Assembly (NCBI GenBank): GCA_022496205.1
Contig: WTXD01000131.1
Location: forward strand, 1 to 33,355
Length of the DNA stretch: 33,355 nucleotides
DNA from: Gloeopeniophorella convolvens
Lineage: Eukaryota; Basidiomycota; Agaricomycetes; Russulales
Direction of reading: 5' to 3'
Shown: positions 1-9,951 of the stretch, one piece after another
How positions within the stretch are numbered: the first letter of the stretch is position 1
Layout: every line of letters starts with the position of its first letter
Program-made: the position numbers and the translations under genes
Notes under the pieces: generated by a model
Seen by the model: only the letters and a program-made list of their open reading frames with translations
What the model was told of the DNA's origin: nothing
Databases searched by the model: none

Positions 1-219
1 CATCTTGTACCAACTCCCATACCCTCGCAAGCAGCGACGGTATCCCCTTTAATCTTCGCTCCCAATCCAGCACCTGCTCCTGCCCTTGAAATCCTAGTCG
101 ACGTCGCAGTCGAGCAAATCCCAGACCACGCACCTCCTCCATACCAGGCTCCACCTCGTCGCTCTCCCTCCATCTCTGAGTTCAGTGAGGACCTCACTGA
201 CTACGCCGAGAACCACTTC
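1..219 (+). pseudogene. Gypsy-1 upstream/gag-region ORF, first visible segment
   Basis: Frame 1 is open from base 1 and is rich in Pro, Ala, Ser and acidic residues, like a disordered linker. It has no start codon inside the window. At 219 it is cut by LTR-3a. The same frame resumes exactly at 4047, after the second copy of the TSD acttc, so 1-219 and 4047-4727 were one coding region. I do not recognise a domain. It is assigned to Gypsy-1 because the frame and strand lead toward gag with no boundary signal between. Confidence 0.7.
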
Positions 220-505
220 TGTGGCGGGAGCTCCAACTCCGCACAACACTAGTACGGTCAAAGGAAAGGTTGTTTTGAGACAACCGGCGAGGCGTTTGCG
301 CAGAGCTGAAGTCTTGCACCAACCAGCAACACAGGAGCGATCGCTAACTTGGCTACCTTTATGCAAGGCAGCAACGACTGAGTCAAACTGTAGAAGAAGC
401 TGGTCCTCAAGATTAGAACTGTAGTCTACTACAGAGAGGCTGTTGGCACTCTTACCTGGTCCTCAAGAGGAAAGTCTGAGGACCTAAGTGCGCAACTACA
501 TGGGT

Positions 506-512
506 TTATATA
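506..512 (-). promoter_or_regulatory. TATA box of LTR-3a
   Basis: TATATAA reads on the minus strand. The matching element in LTR-3b is at 20361-20367 on the plus strand, so it is conserved between copies and sets the LTR's transcription direction. Function is inferred from motif and position. Confidence 0.6.
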
Positions 513-731
513 CTACTAGAGGATCGCTTACTAAGCGACTCCGCAGCTGCTGACTGAGCGACTTGGTGCTGACTGATGCACCTTACTCACGCTCACTAAG
601 CCAGTTTCCCACACTACGTTATGCTCACTCAGCGATGACATCATGCGCAGCACAATCTAGACTACTGACGTCACAACCCAAAGTCCATGGCCTCTAGGCC
701 CTTCCAGCCCATTCTAACCCTAATATCCCAC

Positions 732-760
732 AGTTGGCTATTTTCGTCACCTTTCTCACG
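732..760 (+). repeat. MULE-1 left terminal inverted repeat
   Basis: It starts AGTTGGCTATTTTCGTCACC. Against the reverse complement of 3821-3849 it matches at 21 of 29 positions by eye. The outer AGT and inner TTCTCACG are shared by all four TIRs of the two MULEs. Confidence 0.9.
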
Positions 761-952
761 ACCCCAGTCCGATTCTTCCCGTCCCGTCCGGTCCCACCCG
801 CTTGGCCTCGGCTGAGCCGCCGCGCGGGTTCGGACCCCGCCGTCCCAAGCAACTGGCAACATCTTCAAGGTAGAGTTGGGCTCCAGTTGGGCCGCTTTTT
901 TGAAGCTCTTTGTATGTTTGTATGGCACACATGTAGAGTAAAATAAAACACT

Positions 953-958
953 TTTATT
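953..958 (-). terminator. Polyadenylation signal of MULE-1 transposase
   Basis: AATAAA reads on the minus strand about 20 nt past the stop codon (979-981). MULE-2 has the same hexamer a few bases past its own stop. Confidence 0.6.
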
Positions 959-978
959 GTGCTATTGAAGTGAGCTAT

Positions 979-3586
979 CTACGGAGTGCTAGGAAAGCTG
1001 AATGCAGAGTGGGGGTAAGCATACATGTAGTTAGCTGCTGGATAGCCCTGAGTTTGGGGGATTGCCATATTGGGACGCGCGGGAGGGAGTTGCGAGCCCG
1101 AAGGGAGGGGGCGCGGGAGTAAGTCGGCCAGGCTGAGTGGCGGTGCCGTGCTAGCGAGGGCGGCGGCGTCGGCGCGGGCCTTGGCGTTGGCGGCGGCGGT
1201 GCGCGCGTCATCTTTGGCTCGCGCGCCAGACTTCTCCCTGCCCCCGTAGGGGTCGTTGAGCTCCTCCTGGCGAGGGTCGTTGTGGGAGCCGGTATCGCGT
1301 GCCCGTTTCCGGTTGATCTCGCCGATGAGATCAACCGCAGGGGCCGAGTCTTCCGCGGGTGCCTTCCGTTTTGGAGCGCGCCTGACTCCCATAGTTGCAG
1401 ATGTCTCGGACCAACCGTGTTGATTTGGGGCGATCGGCTCGGCAGCAGGAAGCGCGGGTCGACCATGTGCCTGGGTAGAGACGAGCGCAGCGGATAATTG
1501 GTTCCGGGCGGTCCTGAGCGACTGGAGCACGGAGGGAGATGAATCCACCGACGCCAATTGCTGCGACAGCGACGTAATATCGCTTGCCATCGCAGCCATT
1601 GCGGCGCTGTCATCGCTTCTCGCTTCCATGCTTTGCGCTCCGGGAGCTTTAGCCTTTTTGGGAAGCGGCTTCTTGAACTTGTCAGTAATCCGTTCCCTGT
1701 ACGCCTGTGGCCCCTCAAAATGGTAGCCAACCGCTGCAAGGTGCTTGCAGAACTCAATTCTAGGCCAGTCCAAGCAGCTACATTGGCAAGTGAGCAGATC
1801 CACGACATATGCTTTTACGAAAAAGCGCCCGTCGTTACGTTTGGCGACCGCTTCTTTGCTAATTTCCGGTGCGCGTTTCAGGATCTCGTTACGGCGCGCC
1901 TCCGCGAGGTCCGGACCATCGAAGCCAAGGATCTGGCTCTCGTGGCGGCTATGGTAACTCGGCAACATGCACTTGACAAGCGTGTAAACGAGGTGATCTA
2001 GACGGCGATTGCGCTTCCCCTCAAGCCAGGTAGACTTGAGTACATGGTGATAGCTAGATCATACATCAGATTGTATCGCGCGCGACCGATCCTGTAGTAG
2101 ATAAGATTACTTACGACTCAATAAGCATATTTGTATCGCCTTCTTCAAAGATCGTGCGCCGCTGCCTTGAGATCGCGGACCACATCTGTACATCTGGCAT
2201 CCATTTATCTCTGAGATAAGATACAACACTTTCGGGAAAGGCAGGATTGGTCTGGATCGTTGCCCAGATTTCATAGAACTTGATGGGATCCGAGATCCTT
2301 ACCCAGTCTTTGACAAGCTTCCAGAGAGCCGGGAACTCGGTCGTATTGAAATGCGTGCGCATGGCTCGGAGTACATGCCACCAGCAGTACAGGATCCGAG
2401 CTCTCGGAAACACCGCTCTGATGGCATTAATTTGCGCTTGATCGCAATCCGTCATTACGATTGACGGATAGATTTCCGGGCTCCACTGCTTGACTGTACT
2501 CAGGAACCACTGAATGGTTACCTGAGTGCCACTGGATGACAGCAACCAAGCTACCGGTACGCCTAGTGGGCGGAAGTTAAGCGTATGTCCACCAAATGAA
2601 GCATTACACGTACCGTGGCCCCAATGATCTCGCACCAGAAGCGTGAATAGCTGCAATCCAACGTATTGAGTGGTGTTGTGAGTGGCGTCGATCCCCAGGA
2701 ACGCGCTGCCAAGCCGCCGGAAAGCGTCCACCTGCCATTTGGTCTGCAGGCAGAGGACAAAGGTGTCTGGGGCAAGATCTGAGCCATCTAGGGGGAGATC
2801 GTGCTTATCCTTATAGATCACATTGTTCCCCTCATCTCTAAGGTTGCTGACCCATGTTCTGGTCGAGGTTGCATCATTTGGATCGAGGCGGATCTCTTGA
2901 TTTTCGATAATCTGCTTCATTCTGTAGATATCTCGCATCAAGATATGATAATCTCGATGGGCGGGCGTGTACTGTGATTGGACGCGCGCCCGCTAAGACT
3001 AGGAATTAGTCATAGCGATCAAATGGAAATGAACACAACGCACAATATGCTTGGGCTCCACTCGCATCCGGAGTAGATCGAGCACTAGGCCCCGCATTTC
3101 ATTTGACAGACGGGTGAATCTGAGATTCTCCTCGCCGATCTCATGATTGTGCTCAGCGTCGTAGCGGCCGAGTACGGTGGGGACATGCCAATAGAGTTTG
3201 ATAGTAACTTTGCATTTGCAATCTGTTCGCTTCTTTGCTACCTTGCGCTTGGCGTCGGGCTTGGGCTGGTAGGCCGCTTCCCCTTTCGTCGCGCCGCGTG
3301 CGCAGGAGTAGACTCGCCGTTCCCGCCAGATCGGACCCTCTGAGCGGGTTGTATGATGGGAAATGAACTCAATTGAGTGATCCATCTGCTCGGCTTTGAG
3401 CCAAGCCTGAAAGTCGGCGAGATCATCCCATTCGAGCGTGAACTTCTTGCGGTCATGACTAATGCTGCCGACGCGCGTGGAGGTTGCCGGGTCTTCTCCC
3501 TCGGCGGCTTCATTTCCGCGGGTTCGACGACGTGTTTGATTGGGCAGGAAGTCGGCGGGAGCGTTGGGAATGACGAACGTTGCCAT
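979..3586 (-). CDS. MULE-1 transposase (FAR1-like, DDE, SWIM), 814 aa, four exons, open frame
   Basis: Exons on the minus strand are 3586-3044, 2992-2614, 2562-2115 and 2053-979. The introns (51, 51 and 61 nt) all have GT-AG ends, and the total is 2445 nt with no internal stop. ATG at 3586 was chosen because MULE-2 has the matching Met-Ser/Ala-Thr-Phe start. A Cys95...Cys123-x-Cys125...His146-x-His148 region resembles the FAR1/WRKY-GCM1 DNA-binding fold. The DDE core has Asp283 (IDATH), Asp346 (TDCDQA), a CWWH motif (367-370) and Glu456 (MLIES). A SWIM finger follows (Cys548-x-Cys550...Cys559-x-His561). The tail is low-complexity with short basic clusters (RKR, KRK) that may act as nuclear signals. 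Compared with MULE-2, seven residues just before the SWIM finger are missing; whether that matters is unknown. The enzyme should cut and join the TIRs in the nucleus. Confidence 0.92.
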
Positions 3587-3820
3587 TTCGAGGACAGGGG
3601 AGCGGGAAAGGGGCGGGGGGCCTTCAGGACACACTCCCCCCATGTTCCCCTGCTCACCCGGACACACAGACACACGACACACGGGTAAACACTTTATTTG
3701 TGTTTATTTACTCTACTATACTCCGGGAATTTGGACTCTTGTCCCAGGACACAAAAGTGTCCTGAGTCTCCACGTCCGATCTCTCGGGTCCGGAGCGCCG
3801 GCCCGCTTACTTCCGGCACC

Positions 3821-3849
3821 CGTGAGAAGGTGGACGAAAATCAAAGACT
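3821..3849 (-). repeat. MULE-1 right terminal inverted repeat
   Basis: Read on the minus strand it begins AGTCTTTGATTTTCGTCCAC and pairs with 732-760. The transposase start lies about 235 bp inside this end, so the gene's promoter must be in 3587-3849. No convincing core promoter was identified. Confidence 0.9.
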
Positions 3850-4046
3850 ATATCCCACGGGACGAGTCACAAGACGAGTCACGAGATGTCATGTGCAGCT
3901 TACGTAAGCCTGCACCTAACGCAAAGGAAATAATTCCCGTGGAATATGTACTTTTAGCACTTCTTCGATTACTCAGCTAGCAGTGAAGGCTCAAGCCTGC
4001 TAGATGGTCCAAGAATCCTTCGAAAAGACGCGTCCGTGACAACTTC

Positions 4047-6834
4047 GTTCTCCCTCACCATGCACCATCTCCTGACTGCGCTCACACTAATCACTACTAT
4101 CACGAGCGCATTGCCCAAGTCCTACACGGCTACCCAGCAGCAATTGGCAATCACCACCAGCCTTTCCACGTCCCTCGCATCAGCAGCGCCCTCTACTACC
4201 TCACCCATTTCGACGAGTTTCTCCCTGAAGTCCGTCCCTTCAGGTCGATCATCCTTCCCAAGCACTACATCACCATCCCTTCCACACGTGTAAACGGACA
4301 AGGTCCACCATACGCACCACAGTACATCTGCGCCGTCACCGCTTACACTCCCCCTTGTCGAGAACTCCCCCTTGGTGCCATCCGTTACGACTTCACCTAC
4401 CACCTCATCCACACCTTCAAAGACCTCGCGTTCGGCACCCAACGACTCTACGAAGGAGCAAGAATTCCCCTTTGTCATATTGACTTCCTCGACGGCCGCG
4501 TCCTCACCACTGAAGGCAACCTCCACTTCAACCACGGTTGCCTCATCCACATCGACAACCGGTACTCCGTCGTAAACGACACCTGCAGCCTTTACCCCCA
4601 TCTCAAACTCTTCACTGCCTACGCTCGCGTTCCCAACAACATCAAGCAGATAGGCGACGATCCCTTCCTCGTTATTGACTCCAACCTCCTCGCCATTGTC
4701 CATATTCTGGTAGAAGAGTTCCTGTAAACCCAGTAAACCAAGTCGACTACCTTGTACCAGTAGTAGTATCTGCCCAATTACTTTCTAGAGTGCGTAGCAC
4801 CTCTGTGGGAGATACTATTAACTCAGACTCGACTCAGTGGAAGCACCACCCCAAGTATTGCTTGAAGGACTCCACCTTATTCCTTATAACGACGACAATC
4901 GTCTAACCTTTGACCAAGCCTACCGACACTTTTTGACAAATATTATCAAGTCCTTCATCGTATTATCCGACTCCAGTTCTACGACCCTCGCGCTCGTGTC
5001 CACGACTTCTCTACCGACACTCTAGTCCGCTCTGACTCTTGGCTTACTCCGGTTCTAACAAGACTTTGACGATCTCTCCCATTCGGACAACTCTTTGACA
5101 ACGATCTACACCTCAGTCACTGGTTCAATGCTGAAAGGAACATTGTCCAAAGTGCTGTAGAAGAACAGCACCTCTTTTGGTTCCTTCAACGACCTAGCGG
5201 TGTACGCTGGGAACCCATCCAAACCAGCAACCTCTGGCTCGAACTCGAGCTCTTCTGGTGGAACATCGTCCAAGTCCACAAAGATCATCTCATCGAGAAA
5301 ATCCTTACCGGCCATCGAATTTACTATCTTGAACGCTTCATCACTACTCCGTACCAGACTCGTCTCCACTTCGCTCAACTTGTCCTACTTCAAGAAAACC
5401 CTCTAGTCCCTCTCTACTCTATCCGCTCCGGCCCCTTCTGCAACTATACTTTGCACCTGCAAGACGCACATTGGATCATAAGTAATCCCTTGACCTCGAC
5501 CTTGTCCAATCAAACAACGACTTCTTATATCCTATACCACGACGACCTCCTCTTATTCCTCCAGCAACCCCTGAATCAGACACTGGAGAAAATAGTTGGA
5601 ACAACGCCCCAAGCATCGTTAGCAACTTCAGCCTCGACGAAGAACAAGAAGCAACAGACAACGACATCCCCAGCATCCACACTATCAGCGACCTCGACCT
5701 ACAAGACACCAGTGACCTTACCGACACCTAGTATTTAGAGATCTAGTCAGATCCTCCTGTACCCTGTATTTTAGACTATCAGAGTCTTTCTGTCGCAATC
5801 CTGGCATCCAGACCTAATCATTGACGGTCTCCCAGACACCGTCCTCCGACACCACTACCGCAAGTAGCGTTACCACCAGTACAATGTGCACCAACCCCTG
5901 AAGATCCAAGAAACCTCAGCAGAACCCGACTCATAGACATCCAACGTGATAATGTTGCGCACCACCCAGAAATCATCTACATCGGCCAAACCTTGCCTAC
6001 CCGAAACCACCTTGATTTTCACAACTTCCGACGTTGGTGCAGAGAAGAATACAATCGTCGCCAACTCCATATCATCAGTTTCCCCCACGATCTCCACGAA
6101 CTCGCCAACTTTACTAGCGATCCTCTGCACTTTGAAGGCTATCTGTGGAAGCGATCTACAAGAATCTTTCACGACCACATCGAAGAAGACTACGCCCGCA
6201 TCGAACGCCATTCCATTGATCGACGTCGTCCCATCCTTAACCACGCTTTCACCATCACATATCATCACAACGTCAACACCTACACTGTGCAAGTTGTAGG
6301 ACTCCCTATCGTCTGAATCACTCTTTATGAGTACCAAATTCCAAGAATAAATCAAAGAGCACACTTGGAACAACCCCAGTCCAGAAGAAATCACTGACAT
6401 CTCCCGACATCTACCTCCCAAAAGCATTATTAGGAAAATCAGACTTGACGAAGAAAGTGGACATGTCTACATTATCGCCACAGTCCTTGGACGAACTCTC
6501 ATCCTTGACAAAGCAACCAAGCAAGCAGTTTTTACCACTTATCAAGTACCAGTTCTTGAAGCGCTCAACGCCTACTACCCACACGCTGATCAACTCCAAG
6601 TTACGCCTGGGCTTCCCTAGAAGGACTTTACAAAGACAAGAAAGTCCGCTGGAGAGAAGATAGGAAACGCTGGGAATACTTCAATCATCAACCTGTCTAC
6701 TTCGATCCTCCTGAACAAACTCGTGTCATACCACCACCTACACCACCTCCTCAGACGACTCAGACGAAGTCAACGAACTTCTAGAATCTACTCAAGAAAC
6801 CATCCACCGTATCTCCAGAAAAGTTACTCCATTA
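4047..6834 (+). pseudogene. Gypsy-1: long decayed coding region upstream of gag
   Basis: Coding can be followed in pieces. 4047-4727 is 226 sense codons without a Met. 4941 to about 5500 is broken by one TGA at 5067-5069. About 5500-6316 is in a shifted frame. About 6330-6615 follows, then a stretch running into the gag frame before 6835. The pieces are rich in His, Tyr, Trp and Arg and separated by Pro-rich acidic linkers. Many breaks are TAA/TAG where CAA/CAG would fit, plus small indels. I recognise no domain. It lies between the window edge and a normal gag, so it is either a giant gag extension or a separate upstream ORF. The ancestral length exceeds 900 codons within the window. Confidence 0.6.
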
Positions 6835-7630
6835 GTGACCCCATTAGCTGCAAACTCGCCTCGCACCATACCTGGAGGCTTTGGTACCCCGGAACGTCAT
6901 CCATCTCCTCAACAAAACCCAATTCCTGAAGAATCATCTGAACCAGTTGCGCCTCCATCGTCTCAGCCTCAAGAACTTGTACCTTTCGTCCAGACTCCTA
7001 CGCCTCCTGTCTCTCGTATCGGACCGACTCAAACTCCAGTTGCCTCTTCATCTCGTCAGACTCAAGTACCGCCTCCATTTAAACCACCAGTAAACCCACC
7101 ATCACAAGGAACCACTACTGCTCCGCCCAAGATGTCTTCCAAGTTACTTTGCAGCCCACCAGAACCCTTTGACGGCGCAGAAGCCACTGCCCGCCAATTC
7201 CTTTCTCATCTTAACAACTATTATTCGCTCAATAAAGACCTGTATAACACCAACACCAAGAAGATCGCCGACGCCTATACTCACTTTAAAAACAACACCC
7301 GTGCTGGAGAATGGGCTCGCGTCCGCATGAATGACGCACTCACGAATAAAGCCTACAGCACCTGGAAAGCCTTTGTCGACGCCTTTGAAACTATGTTTAC
7401 CAACCCGGACCAGAAACAACTCGCCATCAATAAGTTCTTCCAGTATCCATAAGGCATTCGCCGCTTCCGCGAATGGTACCAAGATTGGGATGTTGCACGC
7501 ACTGAAGCTGCCATCACTGACGACACTGTCACCATCCCCGTTCTCCGCCATAACTTGAACAATCAACTTGAGCAGAAGTACTCTGCTGTCGCAAACAAAC
7601 CAAAGACACTTGCGGAAGTCGTTAAGATTA

Positions 7631-8285
7631 TGTCACGAACACTAAGGCCTCAAGGAGGTCGAACTGCTCAGAACACTAGAGCAAATCCAGCCCTACCAGT
7701 AAATACCCTACGCGTCGCTCACAATGCGACGCGTACCACTCACATTGCGACTACAAGTCGAAATGCATCACGTGACCCTTCACCCCCATTCCTCGCCCTA
7801 CTCCCTAATGGCCAATTAACCCTGGAATACCCCCAAGATCCCAGACTAGGGATCTCTCAGAATGGCCATATTACTCGTCCAAAAGTAACCAGAACCTTGA
7901 TCAAGGTGAAACACTTCATGCGTCCTCTTTGGGACTCTGATCATCAAGAACTCCATGGGGCCTCAAGCCCCACTCTGCGATGGAATCTAAGAAGCGTATC
8001 AGAGAGGAGAGGTTATGGGGAATCCCCTCTGGAATCCCCATCAGTAATTAGACCAGATTTGTCTGGGGGGTCTCCAGTAGTATATAAGACCCCCATGTAT
8101 CGCCCAGTGGTCCTCAGACTGTCCATCTGTGGCACTCTCATCTGTACCTAGCACTGCAATAGCACTGTTAGTGTGTTCCCCCTCGTATCTGCAATACTCG
8201 CAGCTCATCTTCTGTTCCCCCCTTGTGACGCTCTCCAAACCCTCTGCTATCCTCTCTGCGCGCACCCCGCGAGTGAGTCCTGACA
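7631..8285 (+). mobile_element. Solo LTR of the Gypsy-1 family (655 bp)
   Basis: It runs TGTCACG to CTGACA, with the 5-bp TSD gatta at 7626-7630 and 8286-8290. It closely matches Gypsy-1's own 3' LTR (15900-16551), with small differences near the right end. The gag codon split by the insertion (a at 7630, tc at 8291) is restored when the LTR and one TSD are removed. A member of the same family therefore inserted into this Gypsy-1 copy and was later reduced to one LTR. Confidence 0.94.
8081..8087 (+). promoter_or_regulatory. TATA box of the Gypsy-1 family LTR
   Basis: TATATAA is followed by a CCCCC run. The same motif is at 16350-16356 in the 3' LTR. LTR-3 has a similar GTATATAAACCC arrangement. 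Confidence 0.6.
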
Positions 8286-8780
8286 GATTATCCAGGAACT
8301 TAACGACTCCTACTGGACGAACCGTCCCAGGAGTACCTTCTGAGGTGGACGCGGACGAAGCAATATCCGCTCCCTCGAAGAAGGAGAAATCTCACAAGTC
8401 AATGCGACCACTGCATTTCCCCCACTCACTACTGAAGAGTGCAAGCGTCGTCGCGACAACAATCTTTGCATGTACTGTGGAGGAGGAGGACATTGGTCCG
8501 ACAAATGCCTTAAAAAGCCTGGTGGACCCTCATCTTCCACTTTGTTTAATTTTAACCGCAGAGGTAGAGGAAACTTCAGAGGATCATTCCGAGGCCGCGG
8601 ACGCGGCGGATCCTTCATTCCTTCATCCAACTCTCGCAATCTCATTGCGAATGACCCATCATCCTCCTCCACTACCGACACCTCTATCCAAGCTATAAAC
8701 AGCTGGTATGCTCAAGCCACTCCCGAAGCCAAGCAAGCTGTTTCCAACATCATCTCCCCATCTACCACTTCTGAGAAGAA

Positions 8781-8787
8781 GGATTTT
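8781..8787 (+). promoter_or_regulatory. Candidate -1 frameshift site at the Gypsy-1 gag/pol overlap
   Basis: The heptamer GGATTTT lies in the gag frame as G GAT TTT and is followed at once by the gag stop TGA. In the -1 frame it reads GGA TTT TTG into the protease. The -1 frame opens only about 15 nt upstream, so any shift must occur here. Gypsy-2p has the same heptamer in the same phase at 29119-29125. Confidence 0.45.
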
Positions 8788-9680
8788 TGAACCGTCCCAT
8801 AGCCGCACTGTCTATTGGGACTCTCTGTGTTCAGAGGACGTATGAGAGGTTCTTCGGAGTCAAGAAATTTGAACCCTTTGTAATGATTGACTCTATTCCT
8901 GTACCGTCATCTACGACGCGTAATCGACGGACTCCGTCCATATCTGTTAGAGTCAATTTCCTGGGACAGTCCTCTGGCCGAAAAATCAGTGCACGCGCAC
9001 TTGTTGATAGTGGCGCAGAAGGCATTATCCTGCATACCAACTTTGCCAACCGGCATCACTTCACACTCAAGAAACTCGTCAAACCTTTCCCTGTTCGCAA
9101 TGTCGATAGCACTGATAACGCCACCGGTTTGGTTCAACATACTACTATTCAACGCCTTGAAATCCCTACACCAGATGGCCACTCACACCAAGAATGGATT
9201 GAACTATATCTCACTGACATCGGTGACCATGACCTCATCTTAGGCACGGATTGGCTTAGACAACACAACCCTAGTATCAATTGGGAAAAGGACACAATTA
9301 CCTTTGACCGTTGTCCCCCTTCCTGCCAACTATCTGACTTTGCTATCTCTGCCACCGCGCTAGACAACATTCCTGTTGGTCTAATCTGTACTATCACTGC
9401 ACCAATCAATACCAATGAAGACGGTATCCATGAAACCGACGTGAACTTCGCCATAGAAATGCAAACAATCCTTGCATCTTGTGGTTACATCGACTACACC
9501 CTTCAAGAACCATATCTCCTTGACTCCGTCGACCTCACCACCATCAGATGACTCTTCCAATCAGAATCAACGCACACCCAAATAGTGGTCAACGATCCTG
9601 GTGTGTGTTCCACCAGCGCAGTGGTTCATGATCCTAGAGCTCGTCCTGTAACACAACTAGAGTTACACCCGTCGATAGGA
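8787..9680 (+). pseudogene. Gypsy-1 pol, part 1: aspartic protease and linker
   Basis: The retropepsin motif ALVDSGAEG is intact and is followed by an ILGTDWL-like second strand, giving a gypsy protease of normal layout. This enzyme would cut the Gag-Pol polyprotein. There is no ATG; the region is expected to be reached by -1 frameshifting from gag. A TGA at 9549-9551 breaks the frame, probably a former CGA. The frame then runs to 9680 and is interrupted by MULE-2. After removal of MULE-2 and one TSD the same frame continues at 12825. Confidence 0.88.
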
Positions 9681-9709
9681 AGTTTTTGCCTTTTGTCACC
9701 CTTCTCACG
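9681..9709 (+). repeat. MULE-2 left terminal inverted repeat
   Basis: It begins AGTTTTTGCCTTTTGTCACC and ends TTCTCACG, paired with 12787-12815. Confidence 0.9.
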
Positions 9710-9951
9710 GGTACGGAAGCGAGTGGTCCGGACGCCCGGACCCGGGGAGTCGGACTCAAAAGTCCAAGACACCTGTGTGTCCTGGGCTTCACAGTACTGT
9801 AATCACTTGTTAGTAATAAAAAACGCATTTTCCCGATTTGGAAGTGTGTCCTGGTGTGTCTGTGTGTCGGGGAGGACAGGGGAGGGAGGGACAGTGTGTC
9901 TCAAGTGCTCCCCGCTCCTTCCTCACTACCCCCTGCTCCCCGTACCTCAGA

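Larger units (their letters stand above)
732..3849 (-). mobile_element. MULE-1: complete Mutator-like DNA transposon (3118 bp), apparently intact
   Basis: The element is flanked by a perfect 9-bp TSD, atatcccac (723-731 and 3850-3858), the length typical of Mutator-like elements. The uninterrupted LTR-3b has the equivalent single site. Imperfect 29-bp terminal inverted repeats end in CTCACG inside the element. The whole interior is one four-exon transposase gene on the minus strand plus short UTRs. The related MULE-2 (9681-12815) has the same design, size and intron positions. MULE-1 is visibly richer in intact CpG than the gypsy sequence around it, which fits a young insertion. Confidence 0.95.
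220..4041 (-). mobile_element. LTR-3a: solo LTR (about 695 bp without its own insertion), split by MULE-1
   Basis: The sequence begins TGTGGCGGG and ends CGTGACA, and is flanked by the 5-bp TSD acttc (215-219 and 4042-4046). Parts 220-731 and 3850-4041 match, in reverse complement, the uninterrupted LTR-3b at 19948-20650. No internal retrotransposon sequence lies between them except MULE-1, so this is a solo LTR left by LTR-LTR recombination. Orientation is minus, judged from a TATA box that reads on that strand. The insertion interrupts the Gypsy-1 upstream coding region. Confidence 0.92.
6835..8790 (+). pseudogene. Gypsy-1 gag (capsid and CCHC nucleocapsid), broken, split by a solo LTR
   Basis: A Pro/Gln/Ser-rich stretch leads into an ATG at 7132, after which a typical gypsy capsid region follows (PFDGAEATARQFL onward). 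A TAA at 7450-7452 probably replaced a Gln codon. The solo LTR at 7631-8285 interrupts the frame, which resumes in phase at 8291. A TGA at 8341-8343 sits where Arg would fit. A zinc knuckle of the form C-x2-C-x4-H-x4-C starts near 8470, followed by an Arg/Gly-rich RNA-binding-like tail. Gag ends with TGA at 8788-8790, overlapping pol in the -1 frame. Its product would form the virus-like particle. Confidence 0.85.

Noticed and set aside
710..730. Telomere-like CTAACCCTAA sequence, also TTAGGGTTAG near 20145
   Set aside because: It is a single short match inside both LTR-3 copies and not a repeat array. It is part of the LTR.
975..1808. 277-codon alternative minus-strand frame overlapping MULE-1 exon 4
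   Set aside because: The overlapping frame 2053-979 carries the SWIM finger and joins in phase to exon 3. The alternative is a by-product of GC-rich sequence.
4122..4703. 193-codon minus-strand frame
   Set aside because: It lies opposite the in-phase Gypsy-1 coding segment 4047-4727, which is supported by exact frame continuity with 1-219.
7631..8151. Open frame of about 170 codons through the Gypsy-1 family LTR, also at 15900-16420 continuing from pol
   Set aside because: The differences I see between the two copies in this frame are largely amino-acid changing (Arg/Gly, Arg/Cys, Thr/Ile, Ser/Leu), so there is no sign of protein-level selection. It is more likely a chance open frame.
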